Source: Salinarimonas rosea DSM 21201 (lineage in GTDB: Bacteria; Pseudomonadota; Alphaproteobacteria; Rhizobiales; Beijerinckiaceae). Taken from it: 64,000 bases of DNA. Positions 33,610 to 40,726 of the stretch are shown here, piece after piece. Below the pieces are notes generated by a model, which ran no database searches, was not told the DNA's origin, and saw nothing but the letters and a program-made list of their open reading frames with translations. The stretch covers positions 27,899 to 91,898 of the forward strand of contig NZ_AUBC01000020.1 of NCBI RefSeq assembly GCF_000429045.1. The letters are read 5' to 3'. Both the position numbers and the translations under genes were made by a program. Within the stretch, counting starts at the first letter, position 1. Each line of letters starts with the position of its first letter.

Positions 33610-34005
33610 TCACGCGGCCTGCGCGTGGGCGATGATCGAGCCCTCGTAGGCGATCAGCTTGCGGCAGATCTTCAGCGCCCCGTAGAGGTTCTGCGCGACG
33701 AAGCGCTCGGCGATGGCCGCGAGGAAGCGCTTGGTGCTCGGCGCGGCGCCGACGATCTCGGCCGCGAGCGCGTTGAACGCCGGCGCGGCCTCCTCGAAGG
33801 AGACCTCCTCGAGATAGACGCGCTCGATGACGAGGTAGAGCTTCTTGCAGACGGTGTCCGCCTGCTCGGGCGTGATCACGTCCTTGCAGCGCAGGATCGG
33901 CGCGCGGCCGTCGACGACGAAGGTCGTGCGCGTCGGCCCGTTGGTGAGCGCCACCTTCCCGATGATGATCCGCTCGTGCGGCTTGAGCTCGATGCGCAGC
34001 GCCAT
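33610..34005 (-). CDS. flbT: Flagellin mRNA regulator FlbT
   Basis: A 131-residue protein that in Caulobacter binds the 5' untranslated region of flagellin mRNA and represses it until hooks are finished. It has the full family pattern: ALRIELKPHERIIIGKVAL, LTNGPTRTTFVVDG, PILRCKDVITPEQADT and LYLVIERVYLEE. The ATG at 34005 starts the conserved block. A perfect TTAA-N7-TTAA box is 47 bases upstream. It lies between flagellin 1 and flaF on the same strand. Confidence 0.93.
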   Translation of the reverse strand: MALRIELKPHERIIIGKVALTNGPTRTTFVVDGRAPILRCKDVITPEQADTVCKKLYLVIERVYLEEVSFEEAAPAFNALAAEIVGAAPSTKRFLAAIAERFVAQNLYGALKICRKLIAYEGSIIAHAQAA

Positions 34006-34051
34006 GTCGGCCCCCTTCGGTTCTGCATCGCGGAGCCTAGGCCCGACGTGG

Positions 34052-34066
34052 TTAAGCAATGCTTAA
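34052..34066. promoter_or_regulatory. Perfect CtrA-type box upstream of flbT
   Basis: TTAA-GCAATGC-TTAA exactly fits the CtrA consensus and is itself nearly palindromic. It lies 47 bases upstream of flbT, just outside the terminator hairpin of flagellin 1, so flbT-flaF probably have their own promoter. Confidence 0.6.
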
Positions 34067-34071
34067 ACGGC

Positions 34072-34103
34072 GAGCGCCGCGCCCCTTTCGAGGCGCGGCG
34101 CTC
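34072..34103 (-). terminator. Hairpin after flagellin 1
   Basis: A 12-base perfect stem, GAGCGCCGCGCC (34072-34083) with GGCGCGGCGCTC (34092-34103), follows the flagellin 1 stop by about 20 bases. On the minus strand it leads into GCCGTTTAAG, a short T-rich tail. It probably ends or stabilises the flagellin message. Confidence 0.65.
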
Positions 34104-34124
34104 GATCTCGAGGATCGCGATGGA

Positions 34125-34973
34125 TCAGAACAGCCGCAGCACCGACTGGTCGCGCTGGGAGGCCAGGGCGAGCGCGGTCTGGGCGATCTGGTTGCGGGTG
34201 TTGAGCGAGGTGAGCTTGGCGCCTTCCTCGTTCAGGTCCGCGAGCGTCCAGTCGTCCGCGCCGGCGCGCAGCGTGTTGATCATGTTCGAGGTGAACTCCT
34301 GGCGCGCCGTGACGATGGCGTTGTTGGCGCCGAGCCGGCTCGCCTCGGAGCGCAGCGAGGTGATCGCCGTGCGGATCGAGGTGAGCGCGGTGGCGATGTT
34401 GGCGTTGCCCGCCGTCCCGAGCGTGCCCGCCCCGTTCGTCCAGGAGCCGACCGCGCCGGTGGTGACGCCCAGCGTCGCGGCATTGAGCACCGTGCCGCTG
34501 TTGACCGACAGCGCCAGCGAGGCGGTGGTGTCGGACGCGTCGAAACGCACGTTCAGCGTGCCGCCGTTGAGCAGGTTGACGCCGCCGTAGCCGGAGTTGC
34601 GCATCAGGTCGTCGACCTGGCGCACGACTTCGTTGAACTGCGTCTGGAGCGTGTTGCGCGCCGTGCTGTCCTGCTCGGCGGCGGCCTGGTTGGCGAGACC
34701 CTGGGCGGTCTCGAAGAGCTTCTTCATGCCCTCGATGCCGTTCGTCGCCGCGGAGATCGTCCGCGTCGCCTGCTGCATCGAATCCTGGAGGCCGGCGAGG
34801 TCGTTCGACCGGTCGCGCAGACCGGCCGCGGAGAAGAACGCGAGCGGGTTGTCGACGGCCGAGCTCACCTTGAGGCCGGTGGCGAGGCGCTTCTCCGCCT
34901 GGTTCGCCGCCTGGGTGGTCTGCTGGATGGTGAGCAGCGTGTTACGGATGCCCGAGGAAAGTGCGATCTGCAT
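34125..34973 (-). CDS. Flagellin 1
   Basis: A 282-residue flagellin exported by the flagellar type III system to form the filament. The N-terminal D0/D1 region has LATGLKVSSAVDNPLAFFSA and the C-terminal region has SLNTRNQIAQTALALASQRD followed by SVLRLF. The central part (about 150-200) is short, Thr/Ala/Gly/Ser-rich and could be glycosylated. GAAGGAG precedes the ATG at 34973. It is very similar to flagellin 2 at 37.9 kb, with two glycosyltransferase genes between them. Confidence 0.96.
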   Translation of the reverse strand: MQIALSSGIRNTLLTIQQTTQAANQAEKRLATGLKVSSAVDNPLAFFSAAGLRDRSNDLAGLQDSMQQATRTISAATNGIEGMKKLFETAQGLANQAAAEQDSTARNTLQTQFNEVVRQVDDLMRNSGYGGVNLLNGGTLNVRFDASDTTASLALSVNSGTVLNAATLGVTTGAVGSWTNGAGTLGTAGNANIATALTSIRTAITSLRSEASRLGANNAIVTARQEFTSNMINTLRAGADDWTLADLNEEGAKLTSLNTRNQIAQTALALASQRDQSVLRLF

Positions 34974-35095
34974 GACGAACTCCTTCTGTGTCGTCGATGA
35001 GGCTCTTCTAGCCTCTGACGCAGATTGGCCCGACACGAGTAAAGGAGCGGTTCAAGAACGTGCCTAACGTGCATTAAGACTTCCACGCGCGCACG

Positions 35096-35121
35096 AAAAA
35101 GGCCCGCGCGGGGCGGGCCTT
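35096..35121 (-). terminator. Intrinsic terminator after the glycosyltransferase pair
   Basis: On the minus strand, AAGGCCCGC (35113-35121) pairs with GCGGGCCTT (35099-35107) and runs into a T tract (35096-35100). It ends the leftward message about 50 bases past the stop at 35171 and separates it from flagellin 1. Confidence 0.75.
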
Positions 35122-35170
35122 CGAGTACGCGGTGAACGAATGCTTGCGGCGAACGCCGCGATCGGCGCCG

Positions 35171-36418
35171 TCAGATCGAGATTCGCCGCATCACGGCGGC
35201 GACGTCGACGACGATGTCGTCCGGGTGGTCTCCGGGCTCGCGCTTGCGGTTCATGCCGAGGAAGGCGGTGCGGCCGCGGCGCGCGCCGTCCCAGTCCGAT
35301 GCGCAGATCGGCTCCACCCCGTGGCGCTCGAGATCGATGACGTTGAGGTAGATCGAGAAGAGCTCGTCGGCGAGCACGACGTCGCTCGCCCCGAGCAGCG
35401 TCGCCTCGCGCAGGGCCGCGTCCATCGCCGCGAGCGAGAGGAGCTCGTGCATCGTGCTCTCGGCCACGACCGAGTGCGCGTAGGCCTTCAGCCGGCGGCA
35501 CAGGTACCAGGCCTTCTCCCAGGCGCGCGCGCCGAGCAGCATGTGGACGGCGACGTGCATGCGGTCGAGCACGAAGGCGTCGAGCCGGCGCAGCGCCTCG
35601 CTCCAGTCCGCGTCGGGCTCCGCGTCGCGGGCGCGGCCGAGCAGGAACTCGAGCCCGCCGCGATACATGTCCCAGCCGCTCGCGGTCTCGCTGTTGCCTT
35701 GGTGCTTGCCGTGGCGCGAGATGCCCGTGACGATCGCGTGCGGGCGGTCGGAGAAGACCACGCGCCCCGCCTCGACGGCGCGGGCGAGCGTCACGAAGAA
35801 GTGGTAGGCGGTGGGATCGGCGGGGCCGATGATCTCGGGCACGAGATCGGTGCGGATCGCGAAGACCTCGGGGAAGATCCGCTTCTCCAGCACGAGCTCG
35901 ATCGCCCGGCGATAGTCGCCGCGGGCGATCTCGACGGGGCCGTCGAGCATGTAGGCGGCGCCCATGATCTTGTTGCGCTCGCGCTCGTTCATGACGAACC
36001 ACGGCGCCTGGACCATCACGAGCTCGGGGTCGGCGTCGAACATGCCGACGTAGGCGGCGACGCTCTCGGGGATGAGCAGGTCGTCGTCACCGGTCGTCAC
36101 CACGATCCTGCCGGCGGCGTGGCGGTGCCCGTAGTAGAAGTTGCCGAGATAGCCGAGGTTCTTCGGCTGCGTCACGCAGCGCACGCGCGGGCTCTTCTCG
36201 CACCAGCGCGCGACGACGGCCTTCGTCTCCTCGCCGGACGCGTTGTCGCAGACGAGGATCTCGTAGTCGAGGCCGGCGGCGTCGAAGTGCGCGACGTGGT
36301 GCTTGAGGCAGGTCTCGAGATAGGTCGGCCGCTCGTAGGTGGGCAGCAGGATCGTCAGGTCCGGCCGCTGCCCGCGTCCCGCCGTCGAGGTCGCCGGCGT
36401 GCTCTCGCGCGTCTTCAT
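35171..36418 (-). CDS. Family 2 glycosyltransferase
   Basis: A 415-residue cytoplasmic enzyme. The GT-A domain starts LTILLPTYERPTYLETCL, has ILVCDNASGEETKAVV and the metal-binding region VVTTGDDDLLIPES near residue 120. The C-terminal 200 residues are helical and not recognised. It begins 20 bases after the second glycosyltransferase gene and lies between two flagellin genes, so it probably decorates flagellin or makes the sugar chain that is placed on it. The sugar donor is unknown. Confidence 0.85.
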   Translation of the reverse strand: MKTRESTPATSTAGRGQRPDLTILLPTYERPTYLETCLKHHVAHFDAAGLDYEILVCDNASGEETKAVVARWCEKSPRVRCVTQPKNLGYLGNFYYGHRHAAGRIVVTTGDDDLLIPESVAAYVGMFDADPELVMVQAPWFVMNERERNKIMGAAYMLDGPVEIARGDYRRAIELVLEKRIFPEVFAIRTDLVPEIIGPADPTAYHFFVTLARAVEAGRVVFSDRPHAIVTGISRHGKHQGNSETASGWDMYRGGLEFLLGRARDAEPDADWSEALRRLDAFVLDRMHVAVHMLLGARAWEKAWYLCRRLKAYAHSVVAESTMHELLSLAAMDAALREATLLGASDVVLADELFSIYLNVIDLERHGVEPICASDWDGARRGRTAFLGMNRKREPGDHPDDIVVDVAAVMRRISI

Positions 36419-36438
36419 CGGCGGATCTCCCCTGCCCG

Positions 36439-37851
36439 TCAGCCGCCGGATGCGGCGAGGCCCGCCTGCATCTCGTCGAGCGTGTTCATGAGATGCACGG
36501 TGTAGGACAGCTTCGCCAGCTCGCAGGCGAGCGCGTAGCGGTCCCAGGTCTGGAAGTCGGCGAGCAGGCGCGTGCGATCCGGCTGGAGGCGCGCGTGCGG
36601 CGGCTTGCCCTCGCGCGCGGCGCGGTGGCGGTCGAGCTCGATCAGGAGGTCGACGAGCTCTGCGGCGAGCGCCGGCACCTCCCACGAAGACAGCACCTCG
36701 CGAAGCCGCATCTCCTCGGGCTCGACCAGCGCGGGACGCACCTTCGCCGGGTCGTCGAGAACCGGCACGGGGAAGGAGGCGATCGTGTCGATGTCGGGGA
36801 TGAAGCGGGCGCGGGCGCAGTCGACGGTGATGCGCTTGTAGCGGAAGTCCACGCCGGTCCAGGCCTCGAACTCGGGCAGCCCGCGCGCCTCGCCGAGCCC
36901 GAACAGGTCCAGGTCGACGAGGATCGGCGCGTCGAGCACCGTCGTGTGGCCGGTCATGTGGTTGAAGCGGTGGAAGGCGCGGCCCGTCCACTCGTTGTTG
37001 CGCATCGTGAAGGAGAGATCGGTCATGTCCCCGCGCTTGACGCGGTTGTCGCGCTTGTACTGGTGCCAGATCGCGCGACGCGGCGCCGACCAGATGTCCC
37101 AGCCGTGCGTGAACAGGCGCAGCGCGTAGCTCACCTCCTCCGTCGAGAAGGCGGCGTAGGGATCGTAGGGGATCTCGGCGATCAGGCGGCCGGGGGCGAA
37201 GAGGCAGCCCGCGAGCAGGAAGGGCATGCGCACATGGCGCTCGAGCGGGGTCGCGAGCCACAGCCCGGTGAAGCGCAGCGCGCCGCTCGACTCGAAGCCG
37301 TCGGTGCGCAGCACGCCCGGGAAGAGGTCGGACAGGGTGTCGCCGGGCGTCAGGTACGGCGGCGGCGCGGAGGCGATGACGCTGTTTTCCGTCGGGCAGC
37401 CCTCGAGGTCGCCGATCAGGATCTCGTCCCAGCCCTGCTCGAAGCGCATGTGCGAATCGATCTGGAGGAAGTAGTCCTCGCCGCGCCACAGCGCCTGCGC
37501 CAGGAAACGCGCCCAGCACACGCCGAGACCGTCGCGCCAGTCGACGCGGATCTCGCGCACCTGGCCGGCGCGCGCCGGCTCCGGCACGAGGTACGCCGCG
37601 TCCTCGACGGCGTCGTGCTGGCGGATCAGCCCGACATGGACGCGGTCCGGACGCGCCGCCTTCTCGAACAGGTCGACGAGCGTCTTCTGGCACTCGGGGT
37701 CGCGGAACGAGGCGACGGACACGAAGATGCGGCCGGCCCCCCAGCCCGCGTCGAACGCCTCGGGATCGTCGGGCGCACGCAGCGCCCGCGCCGCCTCGTA
37801 CTGCGCCTGCAGAGCGGGATCGTCGAGCGGGTGGGCGAGGTCGAGCGACAT
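36439..37851 (-). CDS. GlcNAc-transferase-type glycosyltransferase (Skp1/GT60-like)
   Basis: A 470-residue protein. RIFVSVASFRDPECQKTLVDL, followed by a HVGLIRQ strand, is the start seen in the Skp1 polypeptide GlcNAc-transferase family. FLQIDSHMRFEQGWD supplies the DxH-type metal site (about 150-160), and LAGCLFAPG and PYDPYAAFSTEEVSYALRLF lie in the acceptor half. Eukaryotic relatives attach GlcNAc to hydroxyproline in Skp1; bacterial relatives are poorly studied. It lies directly upstream of the family 2 enzyme and after flagellin 2, which suggests flagellin O-glycosylation. The ATG at 37851 matches the family start. Confidence 0.78.
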   Translation of the reverse strand: MSLDLAHPLDDPALQAQYEAARALRAPDDPEAFDAGWGAGRIFVSVASFRDPECQKTLVDLFEKAARPDRVHVGLIRQHDAVEDAAYLVPEPARAGQVREIRVDWRDGLGVCWARFLAQALWRGEDYFLQIDSHMRFEQGWDEILIGDLEGCPTENSVIASAPPPYLTPGDTLSDLFPGVLRTDGFESSGALRFTGLWLATPLERHVRMPFLLAGCLFAPGRLIAEIPYDPYAAFSTEEVSYALRLFTHGWDIWSAPRRAIWHQYKRDNRVKRGDMTDLSFTMRNNEWTGRAFHRFNHMTGHTTVLDAPILVDLDLFGLGEARGLPEFEAWTGVDFRYKRITVDCARARFIPDIDTIASFPVPVLDDPAKVRPALVEPEEMRLREVLSSWEVPALAAELVDLLIELDRHRAAREGKPPHARLQPDRTRLLADFQTWDRYALACELAKLSYTVHLMNTLDEMQAGLAASGG

Positions 37852-37868
37852 CGTGCGGTCTCCTTCGT

Positions 37869-37894
37869 CTCGCCCGGCGTCTCGTCCGGGCGAG
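37869..37894 (-). terminator. Hairpin after flagellin 2
   Basis: The arms CTCGCCCGG (37869-37877) and CCGGGCGAG (37886-37894) form a strong 9-base stem just beyond the flagellin 2 stop. No T run follows, so it may stabilise the 3' end or need a factor for termination. Confidence 0.45.
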
Positions 37895-37903
37895 CGCGGC
37901 CGA

Positions 37904-38755
37904 TCAGCCGAACAGCCGCAGGACCGACTGATCGCGCTGCGAGGCCAGCGCCAGCGCCGTCTGGGCGATCTGGTTGCGGGTGTTGAGCGAGGTGAGCTTG
38001 GCGCCCTCCTCGTTCAGGTCCGCGAGCGTCCAGTCGTCCGAGCCGGCGCGCAGCGTGTTGATCATGTTCTCGGTGAATTCCTGGCGCGTCGTGATGATCG
38101 CGTTGTTGGCGCCCAGGCGGCTCGCCTCGGACCGCAACGTCGTGATCGCCGTGCGGATCGAGGTCAGCGCGTTGTTGATGGCGACGTTGCCCGCGGTCGA
38201 GACCGTGTCGGCGTTCGACCAGGAGCCGACGGCACCGGTCGTGACGCCCAGCGTCGCGGCGTTGAGCACCGTGCCGCTGTTGACCGTGAGCGCCAGCGAG
38301 GCGGTCGTGTCGTTCCCGTCGAAGCGCACGTTCAGCGTGCCGCCGTTGAGCAGGTTGACGCCGCCGTAGCCCGAGTTCCGCATCAGGTCGTCGACCTGGC
38401 GGATGATCTCGTTGAACTGCGTCTGGAGGGTGTTGCGCACCGCGCCGTCCTGCTCGGCGGCGGCCTGGTTGGCGAGGCCCTGCGCAGTCTCGAAGAGCTT
38501 CTTCATGCCCTCGATGCCGGAATTGGCCGCCGCGATGGTGCGCGTCGCCTGCTGCATCGAGTCCTGCAGCCCGGCGAGATCGTTGGAGCGGTCCCGCAAT
38601 CCCGCGGCCGTGAAGAAGGCGAGCGGGTTGTCGATCGCGGAGTTGACCTTCAATCCCGTCGCCAAACGCTGCTCGGACATGGTCGCCGAGCGCGTCGTCC
38701 GCTGGATCGTCAGAAGGGTGTCGCGGATACCCGCGGACAGAGCAACTTGAGACAT
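37904..38755 (-). CDS. Flagellin 2
   Basis: A 283-residue filament protein, almost the same length as flagellin 1 and nearly identical over the D0/D1 segments. LATGLKVNSAIDNPLAFFTA near the start and the terminal QTALALASQRDQSVLRLFG are visible. Differences cluster in the first 30 residues and in the middle (SWSNADTVSTAGNVAINN against WTNGAGTLGTAGNANIAT). The ATG at 38755 is chosen by alignment with flagellin 1. It has its own 128-base upstream region with a palindrome and two GANTC sites. Confidence 0.96.
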   Translation of the reverse strand: MSQVALSAGIRDTLLTIQRTTRSATMSEQRLATGLKVNSAIDNPLAFFTAAGLRDRSNDLAGLQDSMQQATRTIAAANSGIEGMKKLFETAQGLANQAAAEQDGAVRNTLQTQFNEIIRQVDDLMRNSGYGGVNLLNGGTLNVRFDGNDTTASLALTVNSGTVLNAATLGVTTGAVGSWSNADTVSTAGNVAINNALTSIRTAITTLRSEASRLGANNAIITTRQEFTENMINTLRAGSDDWTLADLNEEGAKLTSLNTRNQIAQTALALASQRDQSVLRLFG

Positions 38756-38815
38756 CGGCGCACCTCGATGACGCACGGAAGGGCTATTTCCATTAAGGTT
38801 GACCGAAATGGTAAA

Positions 38816-38844
38816 GATTCCGTTTCGACGTGAATTCGATTCAC
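38816..38844. promoter_or_regulatory. Palindrome and paired GANTC sites upstream of flagellin 2
   Basis: GTGAAT-TCG-ATTCAC (38830-38844) is a perfect 6-base inverted repeat. GATTC occurs at 38816-38820 and 38838-38842, 22 bases apart, matching the CcrM methylation target GANTC. They lie 61-90 bases upstream of the flagellin 2 start. A regulatory role is plausible but unproved. Confidence 0.35.
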
Positions 38845-38883
38845 CATGTCTCGTCCGTTCCCGCGTCGGCGGCCCTCCCCGCC

Positions 38884-39459
38884 TCAGCCGCAGAACGCCC
38901 GCGCATTCGGGGTCCAGGCGCCCATGCCGCTCGAGACCATGTGGCGAATCACGGCGCAGACGTAGCGCTTCTGCGCCGGCGTGTTGCGCGGGCCGGCGTG
39001 GTAGCGCGCGACCGCGAGCGTCCAGGAGCCGTGGCGGGCGCGCAGCTGCTTGAGGAAGAGCGCCGCGTAGGCGACGTTCTTCTCCGGGTCGAGCATGTCG
39101 CCGACGGTGTCGAACTCCTGCCCGTGCCAATAATGGTTGATCTGCATGCAGCCGAGGTCGATCAGCTTCACCCCGGCCGCCCGCGAGCGCTCGAACTCGG
39201 CGAGCGCCTCCTCGCGGCTCCCCCCGAAGAACGAGCGCCCAGCGATATTCAGCGCGAACGGGTGCAGGTCGCCGCGCCGGCCCGTCTCGGTCAGGCCCAC
39301 CGCGAACAGGACGGCCAGCGGCACATCGTGCGCGGCGGCGGCGCGGATCATCTCCGCCTCGCAGATGTTCTCCTCGGCCCGCGCGGGGGAGGCGTCAGAG
39401 ATAGACCCCGCCGTCAGCGTCGCCGCCGCGACGAGGGCCAGGAGCGCTCGGCGCATCAT
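38884..39459 (-). CDS. Lytic transglycosylase-like protein of the flagellar operon
   Basis: A 191-residue exported protein. A signal peptide ends near SPARAEE, about residue 28. The SLT-like domain has ICEAEMIRAAAAHDVPLAV, FAVGLTETGRRGDLHPFALN with catalytic Glu58, and DLGCMQINHYWHG, which are lysozyme-fold motifs. Such enzymes open peptidoglycan for rod passage, supplying the activity missing from the FlgJ-like protein. AAAGGAG lies upstream of the ATG at 39459. The first 65 bases overlap the end of fliK in another frame. Confidence 0.82.
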   Translation of the reverse strand: MMRRALLALVAAATLTAGSISDASPARAEENICEAEMIRAAAAHDVPLAVLFAVGLTETGRRGDLHPFALNIAGRSFFGGSREEALAEFERSRAAGVKLIDLGCMQINHYWHGQEFDTVGDMLDPEKNVAYAALFLKQLRARHGSWTLAVARYHAGPRNTPAQKRYVCAVIRHMVSSGMGAWTPNARAFCG

Positions 39460-40726
39460 CGTCGGATCTCCTTTCCAGGGTGAAGCTCTCGGGTCCGGGA
39501 CGGCCGCTCTCCCCGCGGGCGTGGCCGCCGGCGGAGCCGCCGTTGGCGTGAGCGCTCGCCTGGCCGTTGCCCTGCGCGGCCGGGTCGCCCCCGGCATGGG
39601 CCTGGGACGCGGCGCGCGGGGCGTCCGCGGTGTGGATGGCGACGATCTCGCCGGCGAGGCCGGTGCGGCGCACGGCGTCGACGATGAGCTTCTCGTCCGC
39701 CCGCAGCATCGCGGCCGCCTTGGCGTCGGCGGCGGTGATCTCCATCGCGACGCCGTCGGCGGTGAGCCTGAGCGCGATCGTCACGGTGCCGAGCGAGATC
39801 GGCTGGAGCTGGACCGTGAGCACCTTCACGGGCTTGGCCGAGAGGCTCGCCTGGGCGCCGGCGGCGGCGAGGTCGGGATGGAAGGCGAGGTTCGCGCGGC
39901 CCGATCCTTCACCGCGGCCCTCGCCGAGGAGCGCGGTGGCGCCCTCGACGACGGCGGCGAGGTTCGCCGTGCCGAGCGCCGGGGGCAGATGCGTCGCCTG
40001 CGAGACGACCGTCGCCTTGAGCGCCATGCCGACGCTCGGCTCGGGCTTCGTCGCCAGGGCGAGGTCGGCGCTCTCGGGGAAGAGGGCGCGGGCCCGGGAG
40101 ACGGGCGCGTCCGCCGCGTCGGGCATGCCGTCGGCGGACGGATCACCGGCGCGGGCGGCGTCGGCCTGCGCCCGCGCGGCGGCGAGCGCGGCACCGCCGC
40201 GGGCGGATCCGTCGCCGGGCCCTGCCGGCGCGGCGGACGATGGGCGGCCGGCACCGGCCCCGACCGCGATCGCGGCGAGCACCGCCAGCGGGCTCCCGGG
40301 ATCGCGCGCCGCATCCGCGCCCGCATCGCCTTCCGGAGGCGGGTCGCCGTCGTGCCCGCCCTGCCCGTCCGGGCCGTCCTCGGGCGGCACGCCCTGCGCC
40401 TCCCCCTGCGCCTGGAGCGCGAGCGCGCCGGGGCGGATCGGTAGCGAGGCCTTCCCGGCGAAGAGCGAACGAAGCGCCCCGTCGTCCTGCCTCCGCGCGG
40501 GGCCGTCGTCGGCCCCCTCCCGGGCCGCCGCGCCCTCGGCCGCGGGGCGGTCGCCCTCGCGGGCGCGCCCGCCGACGTCGTCGAGCGCCGCCCCGAACAG
40601 GGCGCCGAGCCCGGAACCGCCCTTGCCGGCGCCTCCGGCCCCGTCCTGGCCGTCGAGACCGCCCTTGCCGGCGGCCCGCTCGCCGCCGCGCGGCTGCACG
40701 AGGGCGGAGAGATCGGCTCGGATCAT
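39395..40726 (-). CDS. fliK: Flagellar hook-length control protein FliK (MotD of rhizobia)
   Basis: A 443-residue protein. The first 250 residues are Gly/Ala/Asp-rich and look disordered, as expected for a molecular ruler. The C-terminal hook-length domain has VKVLTVQLQPISLGTVTIAL and EITAADAKAAAMLRADEKLI, the core FliK pattern LxPxxLGxVxV with helix. In rhizobia this gene after motC was named motD before being recognised as fliK. Its ATG overlaps the motC stop, and its last 65 bases overlap the transglycosylase gene. Confidence 0.82.
   Translation of the reverse strand: MIRADLSALVQPRGGERAAGKGGLDGQDGAGGAGKGGSGLGALFGAALDDVGGRAREGDRPAAEGAAAREGADDGPARRQDDGALRSLFAGKASLPIRPGALALQAQGEAQGVPPEDGPDGQGGHDGDPPPEGDAGADAARDPGSPLAVLAAIAVGAGAGRPSSAAPAGPGDGSARGGAALAAARAQADAARAGDPSADGMPDAADAPVSRARALFPESADLALATKPEPSVGMALKATVVSQATHLPPALGTANLAAVVEGATALLGEGRGEGSGRANLAFHPDLAAAGAQASLSAKPVKVLTVQLQPISLGTVTIALRLTADGVAMEITAADAKAAAMLRADEKLIVDAVRRTGLAGEIVAIHTADAPRAASQAHAGGDPAAQGNGQASAHANGGSAGGHARGESGRPGPESFTLERRSDDDAPSAPGPRRGGDADGGVYL

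Noticed and set aside
35050..35090. A sigma-54-like GGCACG...TTG sequence upstream of flagellin 1.
   Set aside because: The -12 GC element is missing at the required spacing, so the match is incomplete.
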